The position numbers were made by a program, and so were the translations under genes. This document shows, one piece after another, positions 11,001-18,279 of a stretch of DNA of 64,000 bases; within the stretch, counting starts at the first letter, position 1, and each line of letters opens with the position of its first letter. Below the pieces are notes generated by a model. It worked only from the letters and a program-made list of their open reading frames with translations, was not told where the DNA came from and did not search any database. Source of the DNA: Streptomyces durmitorensis (lineage in GTDB: Bacteria; Actinomycetota; Actinomycetes; Streptomycetales; Streptomycetaceae); contig NZ_CP097289.1 in the NCBI RefSeq assembly GCF_023498005.1, forward strand, positions 5,394,001-5,458,000. The letters are read 5' to 3'.

Positions 11001-11438
11001 GTCGCCCACGAGACCGCCCGAAGGCTCCAGGCGCAGGACGAGACGGTCGGAACATGCGATCTCGCTCTGGCGACGAGCGGCTCCGAGGGAGTGGCCGCTG
11101 CCGCTCCGCTGTGGCGGGAGACGGCGCGTCTGACGGCGGGTGCGGATCTGATGCCCCCGGTACGCGACTTGCTGGACGCGCTGATCGCGGCGGGCCTTGA
11201 GGACTGGACAGCGCTCGACTCCGGGCTCACGCGCTTCCTCGAGTCTGCAGTCAGGTGGGGCAGCCTGGCCGAGCTGGCCGACCTCCTCGCCGAACTCTTC
11301 CGCGCCCCCGGCGCCGACCGAGCCCGCCTGACCCCGCACCTGGCCAGGGTCATGGCGGCACGGGACGCGTTTCAGGCGAGGTATGCGGAGGGGGCCGGGG
11401 CGACCGACCTCCGGGGCGACCGGCTCCCGGGGACCTAG
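8007..11438 (+). CDS. STAND-like P-loop NTPase with C-terminal TPR array
   Basis: 1143 residues from GTG 8007 (GGAGGG at 7995-8000). GTG 8046 with GGGAGG at 8032-8037 is an equally good start, giving 1130 residues. After a basic leader (RRRRRAGFVGR) comes an AAA/NB-ARC-type NTPase with Walker A GIGGVGKTSL (Lys74) and a Walker-B-like WVVLFFDTYER. A helical linker follows, then 9-10 tetratricopeptide repeats (about residues 575-945) with typical EALADLDRAVELTPEYAWAL spacing. A helical tail closes the protein. Such STAND proteins are signal-sensing switches that oligomerise with ATP; the repeats usually sense the ligand. No nuclease, TIR or protease effector is fused. It is probably co-regulated with the next gene. 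Confidence 0.8.
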   Translation: MEDWAQGSGEVGPVAASAGSEQPSMQELIRRRRRAGFVGRRSELDAFRDNFDLPPGDERHSFLFHIHGIGGVGKTSLVRELEQVSRERDALTAYVDEAVGSVPEAMAAISAQFALQGRRCKELNRLLAAHRERRHEAESASLAAALDPQQEPAPAMPSPPSAGSMTAARASLVGLGMLPGVGALAGAMDPAQLAQGADRLRAGLSARLGNQEDVQLVLSPERVLTPVLLTELSDAAKAAPWVVLFFDTYERTAPFLDGWLHEVMTTDRHGAFPANVVVVTAGHHPFDAARWGGYADFVTDIPLGPFTELEARGLLAGKGVVAEPVVEEVLRLSGGLPVLVSTLAEGRPAAPDDVGDPSATAVERFLKWERDPERRSVALACALPRSFDADVFRAAVEGICAEGEVPGLFGWLRSLPFVSDRGDRVQYHAVVRAPMLRLQRNRSPRGWAEAHARLAETFAGWRAEAEVGLEVDELWADEAWRELRLAESYHLLCAGTRAALPAVLRDVVDACDVGKGEVMARRWVQVLLDAGEDADTGPAGRWGRDLLVALTDGACVDVLGLLVDQAGFDERGQAVARMLRGRDLGESGAYAEALVEYDRAVALDPDLERAHCGRGVTRAKQGDYVGAITDLNQAVAVAPSCVALRTRGECYRVLGRFDEAIRDLDRAIELQPADAFAWASRGATRYSLRQDDEALADLDRAVELTPEYAWALARRARIRGARGETTEQMADLDRAAQLSPQSELVACVRGDALRAAGSYVAALAEYDRAIELNDAYASAYASRGVAQRNLGRHDEALADLDRAVELSPGYAWALAQRSAVHLCRGADEEALTDADRAHALSPDSGWFLIYRGNALRSLGRFDEARADLDRGVEREPGGVWALVCRSRLLREILLYQEALADLNDALRLNADHAWALRERAYTLMATGRVEQALADLSRCAEIGAAPEWAHRRAAAIHHWSGRNHEAMAELRAVEGEEREHPKFLEELGKAYRRVAEWSVAHETARRLQAQDETVGTCDLALATSGSEGVAAAAPLWRETARLTAGADLMPPVRDLLDALIAAGLEDWTALDSGLTRFLESAVRWGSLAELADLLAELFRAPGADRARLTPHLARVMAARDAFQARYAEGAGATDLRGDRLPGT

Positions 11439-11482
11439 GCCCCGGCTGTCCCTGCGCCCATGACAAGGAACTGAAAAGCCCT

Positions 11483-11521
11483 GGTGAAGGCCGGTCAAAA
11501 GTGATCTGAAGGGCGACTCCT
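11483..11521 (+). promoter_or_regulatory. Second copy of the heptamer-repeat motif
   Basis: GGTGAAG, GTCAAAA and TCTGAAG follow one another at 10-12 bp steps, with the outer TGAAGG heptamers 22 bp apart, as in the copy at 7907. The copy lies about 100 bases before the GTG of the ADP-ribosylglycohydrolase homologue. The shared core GATCTGAAGGG is identical in both. Confidence 0.5.
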
Positions 11522-11622
11522 TAGATATCGCATCGACCCTGAACCGACCGTTCCTGGTCGATTACAGTGCTGCGCAGAACGTGCGCAGAGGGTGCGCGGC
11601 GAGCGCAGGGAGAGGAGGTGCC

Positions 11623-12741
11623 GTGAGCACCGCAGCAGCCACCGGAGTCTGGGGACGTGCCGAGCAGCAGGACTTCCGCAGCCGGGTTCGCGGCACGTTG
11701 CTCGGAGCCGCCGTCGGGGACGCACTTGGCGCGCCCGTCGACGAGCTGAGCCTCGACGGGATACGGGAGGCTCACGGCGCCGAAGGGCTGACCGAGCCCG
11801 CCCCCGCTCACGGCAGGCGCGGAGCCGTCACCGCGGCCACGCAGCTCACCCTCTTCACCGTCGACGGACTCATACGCGCCCAGGTGCGGCGCGACACCGG
11901 CGCCTGGCATCCGCCCACCGACCTGCACCGTGCCTATCGCCGCTGGGCGGCCACCCAGAGCGACTGGGGGCCCGACGAGCGGCGCAAGGAAGACGGATGG
12001 CTGGCCCGCGAGGAGTGGCTCTACTCGCGGCGTTCCCCCGCCCGTGCCTGTCTCGTCGGGCTCGGGGACGACACCATGGGGACGCTGGAGGCGCCCAAGA
12101 ATCCGGACGAGCGGGGGGCCGAGGCCGTGACGCGGTCCGCTCCGTTCGGGCTTCTGGTCGGGTGGGAGCCGCAGCTGGTGCTTCAGCTGGCCGTCGAGTG
12201 CGCCGTGCAGACGCACGGCCATCCCACCGCCTACCTCGCGGCCGGCGCGCACACGATCCTCGTGCACGGTCTCGCCCGGGGCGAGTCCTTGGACGGGGCC
12301 ATCCAGCGGGCGCTCGCGCTGCTTGCCGCCCGGCCCGGTCATCAGCCCGTCACCGATGCGCTGAAGCACGCGCTGGGGGCCGTGCGGCAGGGGATGCCCA
12401 CGCCCTCCCGGGTGGAGGAGCTGATGGGGGACGGGGGAGCCGAGGGCGCGCTTGCCGCCGCCGTGTACTGCGCCCTCGTAGGCGAGGACATCCGGCACGG
12501 GCTGCGGCTCGCGGTCAATCACGGGGGCGCGTCCGCCGCCGCGGGAGGCCTGTGCGGGGCGCTGCTCGGCGCGCTGCACGGAGAGACCGCGTTGCCTCCG
12601 GGCTGGCTGACCGAGCTGGAGGGCCGCGCGACGATCCTTGAGCTTGCGGACGACTTCGCGATGGAGATGACGCAGGGGCCCGCGCTGCACGGGCCGGCGG
12701 TCTCGTCGCCGGGGTGGCTGGCGCGGTATCCGCGGGCGTGA
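11623..12741 (+). CDS. ADP-ribosylglycohydrolase (DraG/ARH) family protein, probably inactive
   Basis: 372 residues from GTG 11623 behind AGGAGG (11613-11618). The fold is clear: GTLLGAAVGDALGAPVDE at the start, FTVDGLIRAQVRRDTGAWH, KNPDERG and the late LAVNHGG...GALLGALHG helix. Active members bind two magnesium ions through aspartates in a T-D-D-T motif and a late D-S-D motif. Here those positions read TAAT (Ala71, Ala72) and GGASAAA (Ala303, Ala305). The normal function, removal of ADP-ribose from protein or nucleic acid, is therefore unlikely; binding without cleavage is plausible. It shares an upstream motif with the P-loop/TPR gene. Confidence 0.85.
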   Translation: MSTAAATGVWGRAEQQDFRSRVRGTLLGAAVGDALGAPVDELSLDGIREAHGAEGLTEPAPAHGRRGAVTAATQLTLFTVDGLIRAQVRRDTGAWHPPTDLHRAYRRWAATQSDWGPDERRKEDGWLAREEWLYSRRSPARACLVGLGDDTMGTLEAPKNPDERGAEAVTRSAPFGLLVGWEPQLVLQLAVECAVQTHGHPTAYLAAGAHTILVHGLARGESLDGAIQRALALLAARPGHQPVTDALKHALGAVRQGMPTPSRVEELMGDGGAEGALAAAVYCALVGEDIRHGLRLAVNHGGASAAAGGLCGALLGALHGETALPPGWLTELEGRATILELADDFAMEMTQGPALHGPAVSSPGWLARYPRA

Positions 12742-12760
12742 GGGCCTGAGGAGGGAGCAC

Positions 12761-12790
12761 GCCGGACAGGCTGTGAACAGCCCATCCGGC
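12761..12790. terminator. Hairpin between convergent genes, with Streptomyces intergenic repeat
   Basis: GCCGGA-CA-GGCTGT pairs with ACAGCC-CA-TCCGGC around GA, an inverted repeat with one internal mismatch. It is followed by CGTTTGAGGAC, a tail that I recall from many intergenic hairpins in Streptomyces genomes. It sits between the stops of the ADP-ribosylglycohydrolase homologue and the convergent symporter and probably terminates both. Confidence 0.65.
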
Positions 12791-12821
12791 GTTTGAGGAC
12801 GAACTCGGCGAAGCCGGTGAT

Positions 12822-14399
12822 TTACGGCAACCGGCCCTGCGGGGTCACTACTTCGTCGGCCGCCTCCGCCGGGGGCGGAATCACTGCCGCACCGGCGGAG
12901 CCATCCCCATCCGTGTTGATCTTCTCGATGATCGCGTCCCGCTCCGGAGTGTCCTCCGGCTTCAGGTAGCCGACCAGGATGTAGAGGACGAGCGAGACCG
13001 CCAGCGGGATCGAGACCTGGTACTCCAGCGGCACCCCGCCCTCGACGTTCCAGTTGATCGGGTAGTTGACCAGCCAGAAGGCCAGCAGACCCATCGACCA
13101 GCTGGTCAGCGCCGCGGTCGGTCCCGACTTGCGGAACGTGCGCAGCAGACCCAGCATCATCGGGATCGCGATCGGGCCCATCAGACCTGCCACCCACTTG
13201 ATGACGACGGTGATGATGTCCTTGAACGCGGGGGAGTTGACCTGCGTGGCCACCGCCATGGAGAGGCCCAGGAAGACCACCGTCGTGAGGCGGGCCGCGA
13301 TGAGGCCCTTGCGGTCGTTCCAGCTCCTGGCCGCCTTGGACACCACCGGTGCCACGTCCCGGGTGAAGACCGCGGCGATCGCGTTCGCGTCCGAGGAGCA
13401 CATGGCCATCGTGTGCGAGAAGAAGCCGACGATTACCAGGCCCAACAGGCCGTGTGGCAGGAGCTGTTCGGTCATCAGGGCGTACGAGTCCGAGCCGTCG
13501 GGCTTCTGCGCGTCCACCAGGAGCGGGGACATCCACATGGGGAAGAAGAGGACGACCGGCCAGACCAGCCACAGGATCGCCGAGAGCCGGGCGGAGCGCG
13601 TCGCCTCGCGGGGGCTCGACGTGGCCATGTAGCGCTGGGCCTGGTTGAGCATGCCGCCGTTGTACTCGAAGAGCTTGATGAAGAGGAACGCCAGAAGGAA
13701 GATCGTGCCGTAGGGGCCGACCAACGGCTTTCCGTGGCCCGCTAGTTCGGGCTCGTCCCAGACGCCGAAGAATCCGCCGTGCTCGCCGAGCTTGGCCACC
13801 ACGGCCACGAACATCGCGACACCGGCCAGGAGTTGGATGATGAACTGGCCGAGCTCGGTGAGCGCGTCGGCCCACAGGCCGCCGATGGTGCAGTAGATGG
13901 CGGTGATCACGCCGGTGATCAGGATGCCCTGGTTGATCGAGATGCCGGTGAAGACGGAGAGCAGCGTGGAGATGGCGGCCCACTTGGCGGCCACGTCCAC
14001 GATCTTCAGGAGCATTCCGGACCAGGCGAGCGCCTGCTGGGTCTTCAGGTTGTAGCGGTTCTTGAGGTACTCCAGCGGCGAGGCCACGTGCAGCCGTGAG
14101 CGCAGCCGGTTGATGCGGGGGGCGAAGAGCTTCGAGCCGATGGCGATGCCGAGCGCGATCGGGAACGACCAGGTGATGAAGGACGTGACGCCGTAGGTGT
14201 ACGCGATGCCCGCGTACCCGGTGAACATCACCGCGCTGTAGCCGGACATGTGGTGCGAGATGCCGGACAGCCACCAGGGCATCTTGCCGCCCGCGGTGAA
14301 GAAGTCGCTGACGTTGTCCACGCGTTTGTGGGACCAGACACCGATCGCGACCATGATGCCGAAGTAGCCGATGAGCACGGCCCAGTCGAGACTGTTCAT
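12822..14399 (-). CDS. Sodium:solute symporter (SSS family)
   Basis: 525 residues from ATG 14399, preceded on the minus strand by GGAGGGG. About 13 membrane helices are visible, beginning MNSLDWAVLIGYFGIMVAIG. SSS hallmarks are FFTAGGKMPWWLSGISHHMSGYS near the start and the central IYCTIGGLWADALTELGQ. The protein should import an organic solute with sodium ions; the closest-looking relatives in sequence style are the SglT/Na-glucose and related sugar carriers, but the substrate is not decidable. The C-terminal tail after residue 490 is polar and cytoplasmic. It stands alone, convergent to the ADP-ribosylglycohydrolase homologue. Confidence 0.85.
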   Translation of the reverse strand: MNSLDWAVLIGYFGIMVAIGVWSHKRVDNVSDFFTAGGKMPWWLSGISHHMSGYSAVMFTGYAGIAYTYGVTSFITWSFPIALGIAIGSKLFAPRINRLRSRLHVASPLEYLKNRYNLKTQQALAWSGMLLKIVDVAAKWAAISTLLSVFTGISINQGILITGVITAIYCTIGGLWADALTELGQFIIQLLAGVAMFVAVVAKLGEHGGFFGVWDEPELAGHGKPLVGPYGTIFLLAFLFIKLFEYNGGMLNQAQRYMATSSPREATRSARLSAILWLVWPVVLFFPMWMSPLLVDAQKPDGSDSYALMTEQLLPHGLLGLVIVGFFSHTMAMCSSDANAIAAVFTRDVAPVVSKAARSWNDRKGLIAARLTTVVFLGLSMAVATQVNSPAFKDIITVVIKWVAGLMGPIAIPMMLGLLRTFRKSGPTAALTSWSMGLLAFWLVNYPINWNVEGGVPLEYQVSIPLAVSLVLYILVGYLKPEDTPERDAIIEKINTDGDGSAGAAVIPPPAEAADEVVTPQGRLP

Positions 14400-14634
14400 G
14401 TGCCCCCTCCAGGGGTCCGCCTTGTGAACTGCGCTGAAATGCCGTGCACTTCGCCAGTTTCGTGACATACGGGACGTGGGCGGCCTTGAAGTGCCCGCTC
14501 ATGGTGGGTTCGCGCGGACGCCGCGGACAACCGCCCGTGAGGTCAAGAGCGAGTAAAATCGTTCTGTTTGCTGACCTGCGTTCACATGCTTGATCCTGAG
14601 TGATCTTCCGGCGACGCTTCCGAGGGCACGCAAA

Positions 14635-14670
14635 AACGGCTGTACGGAACCCAAGTCCCGTACAGCCGTT
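14635..14670 (-). terminator. Rho-independent terminator of the SDR gene
   Basis: A 13-bp perfect stem (AACGGCTGTACGG with CCGTACAGCCGTT, 10-base loop) is followed on the minus strand by TTTTTG. It lies 20 bases after the stop codon of the SDR gene. This is one of the clearest intrinsic terminators in the window. Confidence 0.9.
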
Positions 14671-14690
14671 GTCCGTCAGCCAGGCGACGC

Positions 14691-15482
14691 CTACCGCATC
14701 AGCTCTCCCGCGTTCACCAGGAGCGACTGCCCCGTGATGGCGCGCGCCCGGTCCGACGCGAGGAACACCGCCGCGTCCGCCACGTCCCCGTCCGTGGCCA
14801 GCTCGGGCAGTGCCATCCGCTCCGCGAGCCGCCCCCGTACCTCCTCTTCCGGCACCCCTTCGGTGTGCGCGGTGAACTGGACGTACGCCTCGACCGGCGG
14901 GCCCCACATCCAGCCGGGCAGCACCGTGTTGACCCGGATCCGGTCGGGGCCCACCTCGTGTGCGAGCGAGTACATCGCCGACGTCAGCGCGCCCTTCGAC
15001 GCCGCGTACGCCGCCTGTCGCACCTGCGAGGGCGAGGCGATGGCCGACTGGGTGCCGATGAACACCACCGAGCCGCCGCCCCGCTCCTTGAGCGCGGGCA
15101 GGCAGGCCCGCGTCATCCGCAGCGTGCCGAGGAGGTTCACGTCGATCACCTGCTGCCAGGTCGCGAAGTCCGCGTCCCGCACGCCCCCGAAGTAGCTGTC
15201 CCAGGCGGCCACATGGACCACCGCGTCGATCCCGCCGAAGCGCTCGCGCGCCAGCCCCGCCAGGGCCTCGCACTGGGTCTCGTCGGTGATGTCGGTCGCG
15301 CGGTACGCCGTCCGCGTGCCCTCGGGGTCGATCTCCGCGGCCGACTTCGCGAGGTTCGCCTCCGTGCGCGCCCCGAGGACGGCCCGGCCCCCGTCACGTA
15401 CGACGGCGGCCGCCACCTGATGGCCGAGACCGGCACCGACCCCCGAGACGACGACGGTCTTTCCTTCGAGGAGCGACGGCAT
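14691..15482 (-). CDS. SDR-family NAD(P)-dependent oxidoreductase
   Basis: 263 residues, the standard classical-SDR length. The nucleotide motif SGVGAGLG lies at residues 13-20, and the catalytic triad is Ser146, Tyr159 and Lys163 (YAASK). The NAG-like motif reads VVHVAA and is followed by VNLLGT. Substrate loop WMWGPPVEAYVQFTAH is distinctive, but I cannot tie it to a substrate. The enzyme interconverts an alcohol and a ketone in the cytoplasm. It is divergent from the unknown gene at 15573, and the 90-base gap holds a perfect inverted repeat, so the two are probably controlled together. Confidence 0.9.
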   Translation of the reverse strand: MPSLLEGKTVVVSGVGAGLGHQVAAAVVRDGGRAVLGARTEANLAKSAAEIDPEGTRTAYRATDITDETQCEALAGLARERFGGIDAVVHVAAWDSYFGGVRDADFATWQQVIDVNLLGTLRMTRACLPALKERGGGSVVFIGTQSAIASPSQVRQAAYAASKGALTSAMYSLAHEVGPDRIRVNTVLPGWMWGPPVEAYVQFTAHTEGVPEEEVRGRLAERMALPELATDGDVADAAVFLASDRARAITGQSLLVNAGELMR

Positions 15483-15510
15483 GGAGCGCCTCCCGGCTCT
15501 GGCAGTTTTG

Positions 15511-15525
15511 CTGACGGGGCGTCAG
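15511..15525. promoter_or_regulatory. Inverted repeat, likely TetR-type operator
   Basis: CTGACG-GGG-CGTCAG is a perfect 6-bp inverted repeat with a 3-bp spacer, located between the divergent starts at 15482 and 15573. Dyads of this TGACG/CGTCA type are typical TetR-family operators in actinomycetes; the regulator is not in this window. Confidence 0.5.
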
Positions 15526-15572
15526 AGTATGGGCGTCCACCGGAGGAAGGAAGAGGGAGGAAGGGGAGAGGG

Positions 15573-16448
15573 ATGAGCGAGGACACCCGCGGGAGCGCCC
15601 GCGAGGACACGCGCGACGGCACCCGCAGCGAGGTGTACGGCGAACTGGCCGCCGTCGGGCCCTACGGCGTGCACCCGGGCCACGCCCTGATCACCATGGT
15701 CGAGCCGCACCCGGGTCATGAGTACGCCTACAACCGCTGGTACGAGGACGACCACTACTACGCCGGCGCGATGGCGATGCCCTGGATGTACGCGGGCCGC
15801 CGCTGGGTCGCACCCCGGGAGCTCCAACTCCTGCGCCTGCCCGAGAAGTCGGCGGTCGCCGAGCCCCTGACCGCGGGCTGCTACCTCTCCACGTACTGGG
15901 TCACCGAGGGCCGCTACGACGAGCACATGAAGTGGACCGTCGGCATCAACAAGCGCCTCAACCGCGACGGCCGCGTCTACCAGGACCGCACGCACGTGTT
16001 CACGGCCTTCCAGGACCACGAGGCCACCGTCTACCGGGACGGGGCGGCAGGCCCCCGCGACTTCCACGCGCTCGACCACCCCTACCAGGGCCTGGTCCTC
16101 GAAGTCATCGACGCCGAATCGGGCGAGCAGCGCGACGAGCTCCTGGAGTGGCTGCGCGCCAAGCACCTGCCGCGCGCCCTGGCCGGGTCACCGGCCGCGA
16201 TGGTGACCATCTTCCGGCCGACCCCGCTGCCGGGGGACCGGATGACGTACGTGAAGCAGGTCGAGGGAGTCGACACACGGCTGACGCTGCTCTGGTTCTT
16301 GCAGGCCGACCCGCGGGAGTGCTGGCAGGAGCACTTCGCCGGGCGGGCGGACGCGGTGGGGGAGTCAGGGATGGGGAGGGTGGAGCTGGTGGCGCCGTTC
16401 ATTCCCACGGTGCCGGGAACGGATACGTACGTCGATCAGCTCCGGTAG
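15573..16448 (+). CDS. Conserved protein of unknown function, possible EthD-like fold
   Basis: 291 residues from ATG 15573 after a purine-rich GGGGAGAGGG. There is no signal peptide or membrane segment. The segment YNRWYEDDHYYAGAMAMPWM resembles the conserved start of EthD-type ferredoxin-like alpha/beta domains (Y-x-x-W-Y-x-x-x-H). A second similar half ends in WFLQADPRECWQEHF, so two such domains may be present; this is inference. It is divergent from an SDR gene and shares its control region, suggesting a joint role in degrading or modifying a small organic compound. The stop codon lies inside a 13-bp tandem repeat. Confidence 0.6.
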   Translation: MSEDTRGSAREDTRDGTRSEVYGELAAVGPYGVHPGHALITMVEPHPGHEYAYNRWYEDDHYYAGAMAMPWMYAGRRWVAPRELQLLRLPEKSAVAEPLTAGCYLSTYWVTEGRYDEHMKWTVGINKRLNRDGRVYQDRTHVFTAFQDHEATVYRDGAAGPRDFHALDHPYQGLVLEVIDAESGEQRDELLEWLRAKHLPRALAGSPAAMVTIFRPTPLPGDRMTYVKQVEGVDTRLTLLWFLQADPRECWQEHFAGRADAVGESGMGRVELVAPFIPTVPGTDTYVDQLR

Positions 16449-16490
16449 AAAGCTCCGGTAGAAGGATCCGGTAGAAGCTCCGGTAGAAAA
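16438..16490 (+). repeat. Four tandem copies of a 13-bp repeat over a stop codon
   Basis: AGCTCCGGTAGAA occurs at 16438 and 16451, then GGATCCGGTAGAA at 16464 and GCTCCGGTAGAA at 16477. The first copy contains the last sense codons and TAG stop of the upstream gene. Confidence 0.85.
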
Positions 16491-16508
16491 GGCCGAGCCC
16501 CCTCGGCC
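16491..16508 (-). terminator. Terminator of the DUF397 gene
   Basis: GGCCGAG-CCCC-CTCGGCC is followed by TTTTCTACC when read on the minus strand, a short GC stem with a U-run. It lies about 100 bases after the DUF397 stop codon. The same stem may also end the plus-strand gene. Confidence 0.6.
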
Positions 16509-16605
16509 GGGACGGCGGGCCAGTCGAGAGGGCTCAATCGGTGCTGCTTATGCGGTTGTTGATCTCTCGCTGATCCTGTGGTGCTGTTGCGCGAGGGGTC
16601 GCCTA

Positions 16606-16815
16606 TCAGCCGAGGTGTGTGGTCTCCCGGCCGACCTCGGAGACGAACGCGCGCCATGAGTCGGAGGGAAAGGCGAGGACGGGGCCCTCGGTGACCTTTG
16701 AGTCCCGGACCGAAATTGCCGTCGAAATCGGGGACTTGACCTCGACACATGCGCCGTTTCCCGTGGAATACGAGGACTTGACCCACGTATTCGTAGCGCC
16801 CTGATGAATTGCCAT
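16606..16815 (-). CDS. DUF397 small protein
   Basis: 69 residues. The core WVKSSYSTGNGACVEVK followed by VRDSKVTEGPVLAFPSDSWRAFV is the DUF397 signature. In Streptomyces these small proteins are encoded next to Scr1-type HTH regulators, as here (HTH gene upstream on the same strand). The pairs resemble toxin-antitoxin modules and include development-related WhiJ-like systems. The 227-base gap to the HTH gene contains an 8-bp inverted repeat that may be its operator. Confidence 0.93.
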   Translation of the reverse strand: MAIHQGATNTWVKSSYSTGNGACVEVKSPISTAISVRDSKVTEGPVLAFPSDSWRAFVSEVGRETTHLG

Positions 16816-16919
16816 GGTTACTCCGGTTTGCCCAGTTGTTGAGTTGCGGTCACCGCCAAGTGCGGCTGCGCCAACAGGTGTTGCTTGATGGCGTGAATGA
16901 CGCTACTCGCCAACATCGC

Positions 16920-16942
16920 CGAGTGAAGAGAGCGTTCACTCG
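16920..16942. promoter_or_regulatory. 8-bp inverted repeat upstream of the DUF397 gene
   Basis: CGAGTGAA-GAGAGCG-TTCACTCG is a perfect inverted repeat in the gap between the HTH gene and the DUF397 gene. The position, about 105 bases before the DUF397 start, fits an operator for the neighbouring HTH protein; a transcription attenuator is the alternative. Confidence 0.45.
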
Positions 16943-17042
16943 ACCGGATGGCATATTCCATTGGGGTCTTCCGCCTCGCCGAGGCCAAGGTGTACCGTGC
17001 GGCGCTTTCCCTTGCGGAGCGGTCGTATACGCGGTTCGTGAT

Positions 17043-17900
17043 CTAGCGTGCGTACTCTTTCGCGATGTCTGCGATGAGTTGGCGTGATTGATCCACATTC
17101 AGGGCCTGTGCCCGCAGATGTTCGTACATCACGCTGTACTGCTGGACGTCGTTCGCCTTCTCCAGATAGAGATCGCTCGTGACGCCCTCGATGTAGACCA
17201 CGCTGGAATCCGCGGCGTCCGGGAACTCGAGAATCGCGTACTGGCCGTTGAGGCCGGGGTGCGCGCCCATCTCGAAGGGAATCACCTGGACGGTCACGTG
17301 CGGCAGTTGGGACTGCTCCACGAGATGCTCCAGCTGGTCGCGCATGAGGTGCCGGGAGCCGACCACGCGGCGCAGCGCGGACTCGTCCAGGACGGTCCAC
17401 AGACGCAGCGGATTCTCCGGGGCGCTGATGCGCTCCTGGCGGCGGACGCGGACCTGGACGCGCTTCTCGATGTCCGTCGGCGTGGTCTCCGGCAGCGCGC
17501 CGGTGATGAGCGCCTCCGCGTACGGACGGGTCTGGAGCAGGCCGGGGACGACCTGCGGGTCGTACACGCGCAGGGACGCCGCGTCCGTCTCCAGACCGAT
17601 GTACACGCTGTACGGGATGTCGCCGAAGGAGTGCCACCAGCCCTGCTGGCGTGAGTCCTTGGCCATTTGCATGAGCGAGTCGACGATGCGGTGGTCCTCG
17701 ACCTCGTAGACCCCGCAGAGATCGCGTACATCGCGCTGGCTGATCGAGCGGCGGCCGTTCTCGAGGCGGCTGATCTTCGACTGCGAGACCAGCAGGCGCT
17801 CGGCGACCTCCTCGGCCGTCATGCCCTTGAGCTCGCGGAGCCTGCGGAGCTCCTGGCCCAACCGGCGTCGCCTGACGGTGGGATTGACACTGGACGCCAC
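17043..17900 (-). CDS. Scr1-family HTH (XRE) regulator with DUF5753 domain
   Basis: 285 residues from GTG 17900, behind GGAGG on the minus strand. A Cro/C1-type helix-turn-helix is at residues 10-65 (LRRLRELKGMTAEEVAERLL, VSQSKISRLENGRR). It is followed by the DUF5753/Scr1 domain, recognisable by DPQVVPGLLQTRPYAEALI, VRVRRQERI, VLDESALRR and LPHVTVQVIPFEMGAHPG. It is a DNA-binding regulator whose partner is the small DUF397 protein encoded downstream. The frame stays open further upstream, but the extra N-terminus has no ribosome site and is probably not translated. Confidence 0.92.
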   Translation of the reverse strand: MASSVNPTVRRRRLGQELRRLRELKGMTAEEVAERLLVSQSKISRLENGRRSISQRDVRDLCGVYEVEDHRIVDSLMQMAKDSRQQGWWHSFGDIPYSVYIGLETDAASLRVYDPQVVPGLLQTRPYAEALITGALPETTPTDIEKRVQVRVRRQERISAPENPLRLWTVLDESALRRVVGSRHLMRDQLEHLVEQSQLPHVTVQVIPFEMGAHPGLNGQYAILEFPDAADSSVVYIEGVTSDLYLEKANDVQQYSVMYEHLRAQALNVDQSRQLIADIAKEYAR

Positions 17901-18279
17901 GGACGTGCACCTCCGACTACATGCCTCTACTTTGCGTATCTGCTGTTCAGCAGAGTGCCACCAACGTGTCGCGCACCGCTGGGAAACAGCCGATGTGCGG
18001 TGCGAACCGCGACGCGACACGAAGACGGACGTGAGGACTGGTGTGAGGGGTGCGGCCCGGCCGCGTGGTGCCGGATTGAATGTGCGGCCGCGCGGGGCGG
18101 AGGTACCGGTGTCGTCGTCCGGACGTTCCGGTGCCAGTGCCCCGCGCGGCCCAGCGGCTCCCGAACCGGGTCTGGGGGACTGCGGTGCGGCGTTGCTGTT
18201 GCCTGTACTGCGGTGAGTCTTTTACTGCGGTTGCTGCGGTACGTCTCTTGCTGCGGTGCGTCCGACCATTCCGACCGGC
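17901..18279. other. Intergenic region without a recognisable gene
   Basis: 379 bases between the HTH gene start and the GPP34 gene stop. It contains an imperfect long hairpin (CGCACCGC at 17972 pairing with GCGGTGCG at 17997; GTGTCGCG at 17966 with CGCGACAC at 18013) and scattered GCTGCGGT repeats near 18216-18262. Open frames on both strands here lack ribosome sites and Streptomyces-type third-position bias. The HTH promoter presumably lies at its left end. Confidence 0.5.

Noticed and set aside
11521..15273. A very long minus-strand open frame across the ADP-ribosylglycohydrolase, symporter and SDR genes
   Set aside because: Arg/Gly/Pro-rich translation with no domain; the real genes lie in other frames with ribosome sites and conserved motifs.
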